Shown: piece by piece, positions 16,270-26,178 of the stretch | Position numbering within the stretch: the stretch's first letter is position 1 | How the letters are laid out: each line of letters starts with the position of its first letter | Source of the DNA: Bacteroides sp. | GTDB lineage: Bacteria > Bacteroidota > Bacteroidia > Bacteroidales > Bacteroidaceae | Direction of reading: 5' to 3' | DNA length: 52,535 bases | NCBI GenBank assembly: GCA_017630035.1 | Contig: JAGBWA010000107.1 | Coordinates: forward strand, 1 to 52,535 | Position numbers and translations under genes: made by a program | Notes under the pieces: model-generated | Databases searched by the model: none | Told to the model about the DNA's origin: nothing | The model's input: the letters and a program-made list of their open reading frames with translations, nothing else

Positions 16270-17487
16270 ATGAAACTACTTGTAAAACTACTTCGTAAAA
16301 ATATCAATGCTTGGCAATTGGGTGGTTTCTTTATAGCTAACCTATTGGGAGGCATCATCATGCTATTGGCTTTCCAAGCCTATCGCGACTTTGAGCAATT
16401 TATGCATGGAGAAGCTCGCAATGCAACAACCAACTATGTAGTTATCTCCAAACCGGTATCGGCTATAAACACATTGGGCAACTTACTCGGAGCAAAAGCC
16501 CCCTCTTTCTCTACAAGCGAAATAGAAGCTTTGAAGGAGCATCCTTCGGTGGCCGATGTAGGAGCGTTTACGGCGGCATCGTTCAACGTTAGCGGTCATT
16601 TTGCATTGGCATCCATTCGTGTTGGTACTGAGATGTTTTTAGAATCGGTACCCGACCGATTTATTGATGTTGACTTTGAAGCATTCGGCATTGATTGGAA
16701 GGCAGATTTAGGCGGTGGCTTCTTACCGGTAATCGTTCCTCGTAGTTACTTGAATATCTACAACTTCGGATTTGCATCCACCAAAGGAACACCCCAATTA
16801 TCGGATGGCATCATCTCTTCTATCCCCGTTGAAATTCGCATTCGCGACAAGTACCGTAACACCATTACGTACGATGCTCGTATCGTGGGCTTTACCGAAC
16901 GGCTGAACACTATCTTAGTGCCCGATAGTTTCTTGCAAGCGGCCAATGCTGCTTATGCCAGCAAAGCCAACAAGCAACCCTCGCGTTTGGTGGTTGAATC
17001 TACCCCATCGGCCGATAGCCACTCGTTGCTACAATACTTTACCGACCAAGGATATGTAGTAGAAGGAAGTGCCGATACGCTGAAGATGAAATCGTTTGTA
17101 TATGGATTGTTGCTTATCGTAATGCTGATAGGTGCCATTATCTCATTACTGGCCTTCATGCTATTGATGATTAGCATCTTGTTGCTGATAGAGAAGAATA
17201 AGGAGAAGTTCATCAACCTACATTCGTTGGGATATGCTATTCAACAAATCAGTTTGCCATACACACTGCTTGTTGTTATAGCCAATAGTGTGGTATGGCT
17301 AAGTGCCGCCACAACAATTACACTTGTTTACCCTACCCTTTCATCGTTTATCACACTAATTGCACCCGATTTTCAGCATGCATCCCTACTTCCTTGTTGG
17401 TTGGTAGCCCTACTCCTTAATGTATTGTTCATTGCATTGCATAGGATAGTTATCACCAAACAAATACGGAAAGCAACACATTTATAG
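16270..17487 (+). CDS. FtsX/MacB-type ABC transporter permease
   Basis: The 405-residue membrane protein has one N-terminal helix (LGGFFIANLLGGIIMLLAF), a large periplasmic domain of about 230 residues, then three C-terminal helices (VYGLLLIVMLIGAIISLLAF, LLVVIANSVVWLS, LPCWLVALLLNVLFIAL). This is the MacB/FtsX topology. It forms an ABC unit with the ATPase 6 bp upstream. Such transporters handle lipoproteins, peptides or cell-wall signalling; MurF next door hints at an envelope role, but that is inference. Confidence 0.85.
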   Translation: MKLLVKLLRKNINAWQLGGFFIANLLGGIIMLLAFQAYRDFEQFMHGEARNATTNYVVISKPVSAINTLGNLLGAKAPSFSTSEIEALKEHPSVADVGAFTAASFNVSGHFALASIRVGTEMFLESVPDRFIDVDFEAFGIDWKADLGGGFLPVIVPRSYLNIYNFGFASTKGTPQLSDGIISSIPVEIRIRDKYRNTITYDARIVGFTERLNTILVPDSFLQAANAAYASKANKQPSRLVVESTPSADSHSLLQYFTDQGYVVEGSADTLKMKSFVYGLLLIVMLIGAIISLLAFMLLMISILLLIEKNKEKFINLHSLGYAIQQISLPYTLLVVIANSVVWLSAATTITLVYPTLSSFITLIAPDFQHASLLPCWLVALLLNVLFIALHRIVITKQIRKATHL

Positions 17488-17502
17488 TCTAAACTATGTT
17501 GT

Positions 17503-17886
17503 CTATCTTTTTGGATATAATGTAGTGAAGAAAAAGGTAGCCAATAGCACACCGACCGTATTAGCCGCAAAATCCCACCATTCGCCTCCACGATGGGTAG
17601 TGGCATAGGCTTGTAATAATTCTATTACGCCACTTAGCAAAATAGGACAAAGTGTTGCACCTACCCAAGCATGCCACATTGGTACTCGCTCATAGCGATG
17701 AGCACGATAAAACTCCCACCACAACATGCCCGACATACCTAAATACATGCATAAATGTACCAATTTGTCAATTCCCGGGAAAAGCGGCAACTCATCGTCT
17801 ATCTCCGGTGGACGAAAGAAAGACAAGTAAATAACTGTGAAAATTACTAATAACGAAAGGGGGTATCTCTTAATATGATTCAGCAT
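17503..17886 (-). CDS. VanZ-family membrane protein
   Basis: The 127-residue protein has about four membrane segments (YPLSLLVIFTVIYLSFF, HLCMYLGMSGMLWWEF, VGATLCPILLSGVIELLQA, NTVGVLLATFFFTTL). The GIDKLVHLCMY and GGEWWDFAANTVGVL sequences fit the VanZ family, named for a teicoplanin-resistance protein of unclear biochemical role. It is convergent with the permease gene (16 bp between stops). It is probably a housekeeping membrane protein and not a resistance determinant. Confidence 0.85.
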   Translation of the reverse strand: MLNHIKRYPLSLLVIFTVIYLSFFRPPEIDDELPLFPGIDKLVHLCMYLGMSGMLWWEFYRAHRYERVPMWHAWVGATLCPILLSGVIELLQAYATTHRGGEWWDFAANTVGVLLATFFFTTLYPKR

Positions 17887-17944
17887 ATTCTTATTATTCC
17901 TTATAATTTTCCGACAAAATTAGTATACTTTCTTCATATTTGAT

Positions 17945-17952
17945 TACTTTTG
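17945..17952 (+). promoter_or_regulatory. Putative -7 element for the sodium symporter gene
   Basis: TACTTTTG matches TAnnTTTG, 39 bp upstream of the ATG at 17992. No convincing -33 box is present. Confidence 0.45.
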
Positions 17953-17991
17953 CCCTAAATAATAACAAACTGTAAGGAATAACAACAATTT

Positions 17992-19356
17992 ATGGCAACA
18001 GAAAAGCGTGCAAATTTTGGTAGCAAATTAGGTGTAATATTAGCCTCGGCCGGTTCGGCCGTTGGTTTAGGTAATATATGGCGTTTTCCATACGAAACTG
18101 GTGAAAATGGTGGCGCAGCCTTCATCATTATCTACTTAGGTTGTGTTTTGCTCATGGGTATTCCAATTATGGTAGCCGAGTTTTTGATAGGTCGTCGTTC
18201 GCGTTCGAACACCGCAGGAGCCTACCAACGTTTGGCACCGGGCACTCCTTGGAAATGGGTGGGCCGTATGGGAGTATTAGCCGGATTCCTTATTTTGAGC
18301 TACTATACCGTTGTAGCCGGTTGGACATTGGAATTCATCTACGAAGCTGCTACCAATAGCTTTGCCGGTAAAACTGCCGAAGGATTCATTGCTTCTTTCG
18401 ATAGCTTTGTAGCCAATCCTTGGCGACCACTTATTTGGCTGATTGTCTTCATGCTGATGACACATTATATCATTGTTAAGGGCGTAGAAAAAGGTATTGA
18501 GAAATCGGCCAAGATAATGATGCCAGCATTGTTTATCTTGCTGATAATTTTGGCCATCTGTTCTATCTCACTCCCAGGCTCTTCGGCCGGTATCAACTTC
18601 CTATTCAAGCCCGATTTTAGTCAGGTAAATAGCAAGGCATTCCTTAGTGCTATGGGACAAGCTTTCTTCTCGCTCAGTTTGGGTATGGGCTGTCTTTGCA
18701 CCTATGCTTCATACTTTAAGAACGATACTCCACTTCCTAAGGTGGCTCTTAATGTAGCCACTATCGATACGTTGGTAGCTATCTTAGCCGGTATTATTAT
18801 CTTCCCAGCCGCATTCTCGGTAGGCATCAAACCTGATGCTGGGCCAAGTTTACTTTTCATCACTTTGCCCAATGTTTTCCAACAAGCATTTGGCAGCATA
18901 CCATTGCTTGCTATCTCCTTATCTATCATGTTTTACGTATTGTTGGCAGTAGCTGCACTTACTTCCACCATTTCGCTTCACGAAGTAGTAACCGCCTACC
19001 TACACGAAGAGTTTAAGATGACACGTAAGAAGGCTGCTTGTATTGTAACGACAAGTTGTATTGTCTTGGGTGTTTTCTGTTCGTTATCATTAGGCGTAGG
19101 TAAAGAATATACGCTGTTTGGCATGACCTTGTTCGATCTATTCGATTACGTTACCGCCAAGTTGATGATGCCTATCGGTGGCTTCCTGATTGCTATCTTC
19201 ACCGGTTGGTACTTGGACAAGAAGATTGTGTGGGAAGAGATTACCAACCAAGGCAAATTGAAGCCCATTGTCTTCAAGACATTGGTATTCCTATTGAAAT
19301 ACTTCAGCCCGATAGCTATTTTGCTGATCTTCACTCACGAATTAGGATGGCTCTAA
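17992..19356 (+). CDS. Neurotransmitter:sodium symporter family transporter
   Basis: The 454-residue inner-membrane protein of about 12 helices imports amino acids or related solutes with sodium. The NSS signature in TM1 is clear: GSAVGLGNIWRFPYETGENGGAAF. SLSLGMGCLCTYASYF matches TM6. Overall length fits the short bacterial (LeuT-like) members. It is followed after 13 bp by the helix-hairpin-helix gene. The substrate cannot be told from sequence. Confidence 0.95.
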   Translation: MATEKRANFGSKLGVILASAGSAVGLGNIWRFPYETGENGGAAFIIIYLGCVLLMGIPIMVAEFLIGRRSRSNTAGAYQRLAPGTPWKWVGRMGVLAGFLILSYYTVVAGWTLEFIYEAATNSFAGKTAEGFIASFDSFVANPWRPLIWLIVFMLMTHYIIVKGVEKGIEKSAKIMMPALFILLIILAICSISLPGSSAGINFLFKPDFSQVNSKAFLSAMGQAFFSLSLGMGCLCTYASYFKNDTPLPKVALNVATIDTLVAILAGIIIFPAAFSVGIKPDAGPSLLFITLPNVFQQAFGSIPLLAISLSIMFYVLLAVAALTSTISLHEVVTAYLHEEFKMTRKKAACIVTTSCIVLGVFCSLSLGVGKEYTLFGMTLFDLFDYVTAKLMMPIGGFLIAIFTGWYLDKKIVWEEITNQGKLKPIVFKTLVFLLKYFSPIAILLIFTHELGWL

Positions 19357-19369
19357 AAACGCGTAACTT

Positions 19370-20101
19370 ATGGCAAAGCATTTCCGCAATCGCCAATTCA
19401 TGACACCAAGCGAGCAACGCGGCACGTTGCTCCTTGCCGGGTTGGTGTGTGTAGCAATGCTTGTAGCGGTTTTCGCCATCCAACAAAAAGAGAAAGAAGC
19501 ACCATTACTGAGTGAAGTATCCGTTGATTCATTATTTGCCGATAGTAGCATCACCAAGAAAAGAGAGTACAAACCTAAAAGAATTGTTCAATACGACTCG
19601 GTGCGCTATCCCAGATACAGCAAACGCACCAAAGAAAAGCCAATCGCTGTACGCGACACAACGCCTTTACTCCGTGATAGCTTTCCTCCGCGACAACCCA
19701 AATACGAAGAAGGCACAATGGTAAACCTCAACACTACCGACACTACCGAGCTAAAGATGATTCCCGGCATCGGTAGTGCTATTGCACGCCTCATCGTGGG
19801 TTATCGCCAACAATTGGGGGGATATAGCCGGATTGAACAACTGCAGGAGATAAACCTCGATGCCGAACGATTGCGAAGTTGGTTTGTAATAGATAGCACG
19901 CAGATTGCGCCTATCAACATCAATCAGGCAGGTATCAACCGCTTGCGCAACCACCCATACCTGAACTTTTATCAAGCTAAGGTTATCGTTGAGCATCGCC
20001 GTAAGCATGGCGACATACGTTCGTTGAAGCAGCTATCCCTTTACGAAGAGTTTACCGAAACTGATTTGGCGCGTCTCACGCCTTACGTCTGTTTCGAGTG
20101 A
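19370..20101 (+). CDS. Membrane-anchored helix-hairpin-helix protein (ComEA-like)
   Basis: The 243-residue protein has one N-terminal transmembrane helix (GTLLLAGLVCVAMLVAVFAI), a basic linker of about 80 residues, and a C-terminal part with two helix-hairpin-helix units (NLNTTDTTELKMIPGIGSAIA and ININQAGINRLRNHPYL). These resemble the DNA-binding HhH repeat of ComEA and suggest binding of DNA outside the inner membrane. No other competence gene is adjacent, though a ComF-like gene occurs at 44778. The stop abuts the stop of the convergent ATPase gene with no gap. Confidence 0.85.
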   Translation: MAKHFRNRQFMTPSEQRGTLLLAGLVCVAMLVAVFAIQQKEKEAPLLSEVSVDSLFADSSITKKREYKPKRIVQYDSVRYPRYSKRTKEKPIAVRDTTPLLRDSFPPRQPKYEEGTMVNLNTTDTTELKMIPGIGSAIARLIVGYRQQLGGYSRIEQLQEINLDAERLRSWFVIDSTQIAPININQAGINRLRNHPYLNFYQAKVIVEHRRKHGDIRSLKQLSLYEEFTETDLARLTPYVCFE

Positions 20102-20752
20102 TTATACTATCACACCATCCTTGATGTGGATAGTGCGGTCGGTAAGCGAAGCAAGCGATTCGTCGTGCGTAACAATAACGAATGTTTGCCCAAGCCTATC
20201 GCGCAAATCGAAGAATAGTTGATGCAACTCCTCCTTATTGCGAGTGTCAAGACTACCCGAAGGCTCGTCGGCCAGCACTACGGCAGGACGATTTATCAGC
20301 GCACGAGCTACCGCCACACGTTGTTTTTCACCACCCGAAAGTTGGTTAGGCTTGTGTTGCGCTCTATCCGACAATCCTAAGAGTTGAAGCATCTCTTCGG
20401 CCGAGCGACGAGCATCAGCCGTGCTCTTATTGGCTATCAAAGCAGGAATCATCACATTCTCCAAAGCCGTAAACTCGGGAAGCAGTTGATGAAATTGAAA
20501 CACAAAACCGATGCGACGATTACGAAAAGCAGCGAGGTCGCGTTGATTCAAGGTGCTTACATCGGTATTATCTATGATAACTTGCCCGGCATCGGGTGCA
20601 TCGAGTGTTCCCATGATTTGCAACAAAGTAGTTTTTCCGGCACCACTGGGGCCTACAATGCTTACTACTTCGCCTTTGGCGATGGTTAAATCGATGCCTC
20701 GCAACACAGGCAAGGTGTCGAAACGCTTGGTGATATTCGTCAGTTTAATCAT
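20102..20752 (-). CDS. ABC transporter ATP-binding protein (LolD-like)
   Basis: The 216-residue ATPase has Walker [11 protein letters not shown]-loop [16 protein letters not shown], signature [15 protein letters not shown], Walker [13 protein letters not shown] and the switch THDE, so it should be active. It resembles LolD/MacB ATPases that extract lipoproteins or peptides. The start at 20752 ([11 protein letters not shown]) overlaps the tcdA stop by 4 bp and is preferred over an upstream start inside tcdA. No permease gene is adjacent, so its partner must be encoded elsewhere. Confidence 0.92.
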   Translation of the reverse strand: MIKLTNITKRFDTLPVLRGIDLTIAKGEVVSIVGPSGAGKTTLLQIMGTLDAPDAGQVIIDNTDVSTLNQRDLAAFRNRRIGFVFQFHQLLPEFTALENVMIPALIANKSTADARRSAEEMLQLLGLSDRAQHKPNQLSGGEKQRVAVARALINRPAVVLADEPSGSLDTRNKEELHQLFFDLRDRLGQTFVIVTHDESLASLTDRTIHIKDGVIV

Positions 20753-21471
20753 AGATGCTTTATTACGTATTGCGCCAAATAGCAACCGAACACAGCTGGG
20801 AGGTAACTAATGGTGCCAGTAGTTGATTTCTTATTCAATTCATCGGTCTGTATTACGGCATTTGCATCGGCTTGCTCAGTGCTGAAGACAACGGGTATTC
20901 TTCGTTTTATGCCCATCTTTTGCAAGCGTTTCCTTACCGCCTTACTTAATCCGCAATGATAGGTGTCCCACAAATCGGCATAGCGTATTTGCGTAACATC
21001 GCTCTTTGCACCTGCTCCCATACTGGAGATAATCTTGATGTGACGTTTCAACGATTCGGCTATCAGATGACATTTGGGCGAAAGCGTATCAATAGCATCG
21101 ACCACAAAATCGTAGTGGGTAGCATCGAGCAAGTCGGGGATAGCCTCATCTTTTAAGAAAGTGGGCAATATTGTGAGCGAAAGTTGCGGATTGATATCGC
21201 GAAAGCGATTGGCAAGCACCTCTACCTTGCTACAACCGATGGTGGAATGCAATGCCGGCAATTGGCGATTGATATTTGTTGGTTGCACCTCATCGGCATC
21301 GACCAACGTAAGTTTTCCTACACCCGCCCTACATAGCATCTCGGCGGCATAGGCCCCTACACCTCCAACACCCACAACAAGAACATGCGCTTGTGCAAGT
21401 CTGTTCATCTTCTCCTCGCCCATTAGTAGGGTTGTACGCTGCTTCCACTCCATATCCATGTGTTTATTCAT
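20749..21471 (-). CDS. tcdA: tRNA threonylcarbamoyladenosine dehydratase (TcdA/CsdL, ThiF family)
   Basis: It cyclises the t6A37 modification of tRNA to ct6A with ATP. The E1-like fold is marked by [21 protein letters not shown] near residue 30, [13 protein letters not shown], and [23 protein letters not shown] and VFSTEQAD fit TcdA in particular. The start is ambiguous: ATG at 21471 overlaps the antiporter stop by 8 bp, and ATGs at 21459 and 21453 are also possible. The product is about 234-240 residues. It lies between the antiporter and LolD-like genes, overlapping both. Confidence 0.9.
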   Translation of the reverse strand: MNKHMDMEWKQRTTLLMGEEKMNRLAQAHVLVVGVGGVGAYAAEMLCRAGVGKLTLVDADEVQPTNINRQLPALHSTIGCSKVEVLANRFRDINPQLSLTILPTFLKDEAIPDLLDATHYDFVVDAIDTLSPKCHLIAESLKRHIKIISSMGAGAKSDVTQIRYADLWDTYHCGLSKAVRKRLQKMGIKRRIPVVFSTEQADANAVIQTDELNKKSTTGTISYLPAVFGCYLAQYVIKHL

Positions 21472-23590
21472 TTTTATCACCAAACCAACGACGGAAGATA
21501 TTGTAGCGGCTGGTAGAAGTATGCGGACTGGGTTCGAACAACGAAACGCTTTCCAACGGATCACCATATTGGTCGGGATATAGCAACATTATGCTACTAT
21601 TATTGAAGTACTTGGAAAGTTGCATAGGTAAGCGTTCGAAAGAGGGTTGATAAGAGATGTAACCACTACGAGCACTGATTACGACAAACAAGTGGTCGTA
21701 ATCCACCTTACTGGTAAGCATCAGCAAGTCATCCCAATCGTCGAGTGCAGAGAATTCGGCACGAATGCTTGCATGCTTTTCGCGTACATAGCCTTCGATG
21801 TATTTATTTGTATCGGGATGCGCATGGAAGTGTATCTTACATCCCAATTGAGTAACGATACGACAAATATGCTCTAACCATTTATAGAAACCAATCTCAT
21901 ATTCTGCTTTGGGTGGTACTGCTACAACCACCTTACGCAACGTATTGGGCGGCATAACGCAACGCACCACCATCACTTCGTTGTGCGTACCATTCAATAC
22001 ATTTTCCACAATCGAGCCGAAGAAGCTATCCACAATGTTTGCTTTATGATGCAAACCTAATACGACCTCACCCACATCATACTCCTTCATGGTGTGTACA
22101 ATGCCCGATGCAACGTTATTGCTAACGCGACTAATCGTAGCCAATTGCACATCGGCAGCTGCCGCAATCTTCTTTGCTTTTTCCAGATTCACCTTTCCTT
22201 GCATCAATCGGCGTTCGCCTTGTTCATCGTCGAAAGCAACATTCAAGCCTATCAAACTATCGGGGATGCGTGGATTGCGAATCATCATAGCCAATTGTGT
22301 AAGCATATCCACCGTATCGGGATTGGAGTAGGTAATCAAGCAACGACCATGTGTCAAACCGCGATTCTCTTCAAGAGCAGCATCGGACATGGCAATGCTT
22401 CGCGAAGCCTGCTCGGTGGCCAATGAACTGAGGATACAAGAGATAAGGATAACCATTACCGTACCATTCAGCACCACATCGCTCATCAAGTACTCGCCAG
22501 GAGCAATCTCTATCTGCGTACCAATCATCACCATCGCTAAGGCACCTGCGGCATGCGCATTGGTCAAGCCAAACATCATGCGACGGGAAGAGCCATTCAT
22601 ACCAAATAGCTTTTGCATGGCAAAGGCAGGCAACCACTTGGTAATAGTAGCGGTCAGCACCATAATCAGCACCACCCACAATGTTTCGGCACCTGTAAAA
22701 AGCAATTCTATGTTGATAATCATACCCACACCGATAAGGAAGTAAGGAATGAACAATGCATTACCTACAAACTCAATGCGGTTCATCAACGGAGATACTT
22801 TCGGGATAAGGCGATTCAGCACCAAGCCGGCTAAGAATGCACCTAACAATCCTTCCAAACCAGCCAACTCGGCTAAGGCAGCACTGAAGAATACCATTGC
22901 CAACACAAAGATGTATTGCATCACATTGTCGTTGTAACGACGGAAGAATTTACGACCGATATAAGGGAAACAAAGTATAACGAAAAGGCCATATAATACA
23001 AACTTTAGCACGAATCCTATCCTAAACCACACATTGGTTTCATGCTCTTGCGCACCTACAATACCGGCCAATATCAATAGGGCTGCAAACGATGCAATGG
23101 CCGTAGCCACAATGGAATAGACAACACTTTCGTGCTTCTCCACACCATAACGTCCCACTATAGGATAGGACACCAACGTATGTGACGAGAATATACAAGC
23201 CAATAGCATTGAGGTGAGCAAAGAGTAGTGCAGCACATGCACTCCTATCGCCAAACCGATAACAAAAGGAATAATAAAGGTGAGTAATCCGAAGACAGAA
23301 CCTCGTTTGCCATATCGAGCAAAGTTACCCATATCCATCTCTAAGCCGGCAAGGAACATGATGTAGTAGATGCCCACTTTACCAAATAGTTCAAAGCTAC
23401 TATCGCGTTCGAGCAAGTTGAAGCCATGCTCGCCCACCAACAAACCGGCTAAGATGAGGCCAATGACATGAGGAATGCGCAATTTGCTCAACAACAATGG
23501 AGCAAAAAGGATGATAACCAACACTAAGAAAAATATCCAAGTAGGGTCGGTAATCGGTAGTTTAAAGTCTAAGCCCAGCCATTCTATCAT
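21464..23590 (-). CDS. CPA2 (Kef-type) cation:proton antiporter with a C-terminal stress-protein-like domain
   Basis: The protein has an N-terminal domain of about 12 membrane helices (IFFLVLVIILFAPLLLSKL, RIPHVIGLILAGLLVGEHG) typical of CPA2 exchangers, residues about 1-400. The C-terminal 300 residues are soluble with two UspA-like stretches (RCLITYSNPDTVDMLTQLA and VVVAVPPKAEYEIGF), which may sense nucleotides or regulate transport. The start MIEWLGLDF at 23590 is preferred; an upstream in-frame start at 23626 adds 12 residues. It is divergent from asd. Confidence 0.9.
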   Translation of the reverse strand: MIEWLGLDFKLPITDPTWIFFLVLVIILFAPLLLSKLRIPHVIGLILAGLLVGEHGFNLLERDSSFELFGKVGIYYIMFLAGLEMDMGNFARYGKRGSVFGLLTFIIPFVIGLAIGVHVLHYSLLTSMLLACIFSSHTLVSYPIVGRYGVEKHESVVYSIVATAIASFAALLILAGIVGAQEHETNVWFRIGFVLKFVLYGLFVILCFPYIGRKFFRRYNDNVMQYIFVLAMVFFSAALAELAGLEGLLGAFLAGLVLNRLIPKVSPLMNRIEFVGNALFIPYFLIGVGMIINIELLFTGAETLWVVLIMVLTATITKWLPAFAMQKLFGMNGSSRRMMFGLTNAHAAGALAMVMIGTQIEIAPGEYLMSDVVLNGTVMVILISCILSSLATEQASRSIAMSDAALEENRGLTHGRCLITYSNPDTVDMLTQLAMMIRNPRIPDSLIGLNVAFDDEQGERRLMQGKVNLEKAKKIAAAADVQLATISRVSNNVASGIVHTMKEYDVGEVVLGLHHKANIVDSFFGSIVENVLNGTHNEVMVVRCVMPPNTLRKVVVAVPPKAEYEIGFYKWLEHICRIVTQLGCKIHFHAHPDTNKYIEGYVREKHASIRAEFSALDDWDDLLMLTSKVDYDHLFVVISARSGYISYQPSFERLPMQLSKYFNNSSIMLLYPDQYGDPLESVSLFEPSPHTSTSRYNIFRRWFGDKNE

Positions 23591-23648
23591 ATCAATGTGA
23601 TGCAAGTTTATGGTTATAGCGTGCAAAATAAAGAAAAAAAAATCATTT

Positions 23649-23682
23649 TTTGCCGTTATTACAGCAAAATGTTATACATTTG
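23649..23682 (+). promoter_or_regulatory. Promoter of asd
   Basis: The -7 element TACATTTG (23675-23682) lies 36 bp before the asd ATG. A TTTG -33 box (23649-23652) sits 22 bp upstream, slightly longer than the usual 19-21. Confidence 0.6.
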
Positions 23683-23718
23683 CGCCCAATTTCTAACAAT
23701 TAACAAAGTAAAATAGGT

Positions 23719-24729
23719 ATGAAAGTAGCCATTGTAGGAGCAAGCGGAGCCGTAGGACAAGAGTTCTTGCGAGTGCTCGATGAAAGAAATTTTCCGCTGG
23801 ACGAGTTAGTATTGTTTGGTTCAAGCCGTAGTGCAGGTAAGAAATACACTTTCCGTGGTAAAGAGATTGAGGTGAAACTCTTGCAACACAATGACGACTT
23901 TAAAGATGTTGACATCGCCTTTACCTCCGCCGGTGGTGGTACATCAATCGAGTTTGCCGAAACCATTACCAAGCATGGTGCCGTGATGATTGACAACTCA
24001 AGTGCCTTCCGTATGGATGCCGATGTACCTTTGGTAGTACCCGAAGTAAACCCCGAAGATGCATTGAACCGCCCTCGTGGCATCATAGCTAATCCTAACT
24101 GTACTACTATCCAAATGGTAGTGGCATTGAAAGCTATCGAACAACTCTCGCACATCAAAACCGTTCATGTATCTACTTACCAAGCAGCAAGTGGTGCCGG
24201 TGCAGCAGCCATGGCCGAGTTGTACGAACAATATCGCCAAGTATTGGCCAACGAGCCTGTTACCGTAGATAAGTTTGCCTATCAATTGGCCTTCAACCTC
24301 ATCCCTCAAATCGATGTATTCACCGACAACGGTTACACCAAGGAAGAGATGAAGATGTTCAACGAAACACGCAAAATTATGCACTCTGACATTAAGGTTA
24401 GCGCTACTTGTGTACGTGTACCAGCACTTCGTTCACACTCGGAAAGCATTTGGTTGGAAACCGAACGTCCTATCAGCATAGACGAAGCTCGCGAAGCATT
24501 TGCCAATGGCGAAGGCTTGGTATTGATGGACAACCCTGCCGAAAAGGAATATCCTATGCCTCTCTTCTTGGCTGGTAAAGACCCTGTATATGTAGGCCGT
24601 ATCCGCAAGGATTTGACCAACGAAAATGGCCTTACCTTCTGGATTGTGGGCGACCAAATTAAGAAAGGTGCAGCACTGAATGCCGTACAGATAGCAGAAT
24701 GGCTGATTAAGAACGGGAACGTAAAGTAA
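23719..24729 (+). CDS. asd: Aspartate-semialdehyde dehydrogenase
   Basis: It reduces aspartyl phosphate to aspartate semialdehyde for lysine, threonine, methionine and diaminopimelate synthesis. The 336-residue protein begins with the NADP-binding [19 protein letters not shown]. The catalytic cysteine is in NPNCTTIQM (about residue 133), with [13 protein letters not shown] after it, and the catalytic histidine is in [11 protein letters not shown]. Length is normal. Its last 24 bp, coding IKNGNVK and the stop, recur downstream of the GH5 gene. A strong terminator follows at 24751. Confidence 0.97.
   Translation: MKVAIVGASGAVGQEFLRVLDERNFPLDELVLFGSSRSAGKKYTFRGKEIEVKLLQHNDDFKDVDIAFTSAGGGTSIEFAETITKHGAVMIDNSSAFRMDADVPLVVPEVNPEDALNRPRGIIANPNCTTIQMVVALKAIEQLSHIKTVHVSTYQAASGAGAAAMAELYEQYRQVLANEPVTVDKFAYQLAFNLIPQIDVFTDNGYTKEEMKMFNETRKIMHSDIKVSATCVRVPALRSHSESIWLETERPISIDEAREAFANGEGLVLMDNPAEKEYPMPLFLAGKDPVYVGRIRKDLTNENGLTFWIVGDQIKKGAALNAVQIAEWLIKNGNVK
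24706..24729 (+). repeat. Direct repeat, left copy (3' end of asd)
   Basis: These 24 bp, which end asd, match 26051-26074 at 23 of 24 positions. The one difference is synonymous (GGG to GGA, glycine). The two copies bracket the GH5 gene. Confidence 0.85.
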
Positions 24730-24750
24730 TCCATTCATAGTTAAAGCACA

Positions 24751-24788
24751 ATGCACCCACTCGTGGAAACACAAGTGGGTGCATTTGT
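24751..24788 (+). terminator. Rho-independent terminator of asd
   Basis: Perfect 11-bp arms ATGCACCCACT and AGTGGGTGCAT, then a one-base mismatch and a GTG-GAAA-CAC cap, followed by TTGTTTT. Confidence 0.85.
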
Positions 24789-24912
24789 TTTAGTTAAAAT
24801 CCATTAAAACAGAGTCAATTTATACGAATAGCTTTGAACAATATTAAAAACAAGCATTAATTTTGTTGCCAACAAAGACAAAAGATAAATCAACCTTAAA
24901 AATGAAATGACA

Positions 24913-26034
24913 ATGAAAACATTGAGAGTACTAATTGCAGCATTTCTATGCATAATGCTGCAATCGCAATTTGCACAAGCAGCCGATGCAAATGATTTCA
25001 AAATTAAACGCGGAACAAACCTTAGTCATTGGTTTTCACAAAGCGGAGCTCGTGGTGAAAGACGTGCGGCAAGAGTCACAGAAGAAGACTTTGAAAGACT
25101 TAAAAGATTTGGATTCGACCACGTTAGAATTCCTATTGACGAAGAGCAATTCTGGGACGAACAAGGCAATAAACTAACCGAAGCATGGGAGTTATTAGAT
25201 GCTTCACTTAAATTGGCCCACAAACATAATTTGAGGGTTATTGTAGATCTTCACATCATAAGAAGTTTCTATTTCAATGCTATTCATGAGGGCAGCACCA
25301 ATACATTGTTCGAAGACCCTAAAGCGCAAGACAGACTAATTGAGCTTTGGAGGGAATTATCAGACGCCCTGAAAGGATTCGGTACAGATTGGTTGGCCTA
25401 TGAGTTTTTGAACGAACCATTGGCCGACGACCCCGAACAATGGAATAAACTCATTGCTAAAGTTCACAAAGAACTACGCAAGTTAGAACCAGAAAGAGTT
25501 TTGGTAATTGGATCGAATATGTGGCAAGATGTAAGCACATTCAAAGATCTAAAGATACCCGAAGGCGACAGAAATATTCTGCTCAGTTTTCACTACTACC
25601 AACCACTTGCGGTGACTCACTACAGAGCAAGTTGGGACCCCATAGGTAAATACAGAGGCAACATAAACTACCCGGGAGTAGTGATTCCTAAAGATGAATA
25701 TGAATCCATCCCCGATGCAGAGAAAGAAACATTCCGCCCGTTTATAAAGGAATGGAATCGCGACGTAATTAGAAAAGAAATAAAGCAAGCTGTTGACGTG
25801 GCAAGAAAATACGATTTACCCCTTTTCTGTGGCGAATGGGGTGTTATGTCATCAGTACCACGCGAACCGGCCTACAATTTATACAAGGACATGATTTCAA
25901 TATTCGACGAGTTTGGCATTGGATGGACTACATGGAACTACGACTCAGGATTCGGCTTTTGGAATAGCCGAACCAAACAAATTTCCGACCAACCTTTGCT
26001 CGACATCCTCTTGTCAGGAAAAGCATTGGAATAA
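24913..26034 (+). CDS. Glycoside hydrolase family 5 (cellulase-type) secreted enzyme
   Basis: The 373-residue protein has a signal peptide (MKTLRVLIAAFLCIMLQSQF, cleavage near AQA) and a single GH5 barrel. The acid/base Glu168 is in AYEFLNEP and the nucleophile Glu308 is in LFCGEWGV. RGTNLSHW at the start and DLH near residue 114 are also family-typical. An ATG two codons earlier (24907) is possible. The target is likely a beta-1,4 or beta-1,3 glucan or mannan, not decided. It uses AGA arginine and A-ending codons more than its neighbours and lies between two copies of the asd 3' end, so it was probably acquired. No other PUL genes accompany it. Confidence 0.93.
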   Translation: MKTLRVLIAAFLCIMLQSQFAQAADANDFKIKRGTNLSHWFSQSGARGERRAARVTEEDFERLKRFGFDHVRIPIDEEQFWDEQGNKLTEAWELLDASLKLAHKHNLRVIVDLHIIRSFYFNAIHEGSTNTLFEDPKAQDRLIELWRELSDALKGFGTDWLAYEFLNEPLADDPEQWNKLIAKVHKELRKLEPERVLVIGSNMWQDVSTFKDLKIPEGDRNILLSFHYYQPLAVTHYRASWDPIGKYRGNINYPGVVIPKDEYESIPDAEKETFRPFIKEWNRDVIRKEIKQAVDVARKYDLPLFCGEWGVMSSVPREPAYNLYKDMISIFDEFGIGWTTWNYDSGFGFWNSRTKQISDQPLLDILLSGKALE

Positions 26035-26050
26035 AAGCGATTGGGTGGAA

Positions 26051-26074
26051 ATTAAGAACGGAAACGTAAAGTAA
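26051..26074 (+). repeat. Direct repeat, right copy (asd 3'-end duplicate)
   Basis: It matches 24706-24729 at 23 of 24 bases and still reads IKNGNVK-stop in frame. It lies 16 bp beyond the GH5 stop with no asd sequence recognisable before it. Confidence 0.85.
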
Positions 26075-26107
26075 GCGTTTGCTGATAGACAAAAACTTAT
26101 AAATAGA

Positions 26108-26149
26108 GGCTGGCTAAGAAGTCGTAGGACTGATTAGTTAGCCTTTTTT
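26108..26149 (+). terminator. Rho-independent terminator after the right asd repeat
   Basis: A stem of about 16 bp with G-T pairs and a 2-nt internal loop, loop GTAG, is followed by six or more T residues. It may be the terminator of GH5 or the original one of asd. Confidence 0.8.
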
Positions 26150-26178
26150 ATTGAACGTAACAATTCACGTAATATTAA

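Noticed and set aside
17503-17886. VanZ-like gene as a glycopeptide-resistance determinant
   Set aside because: No other van genes are present, and VanZ-domain proteins are widespread in Bacteroidota without resistance.
24706-26074. GH5 segment as an insertion sequence or integrative element
   Set aside because: No transposase, integrase or terminal inverted repeats are present between the repeats; only the asd duplication itself is supported.
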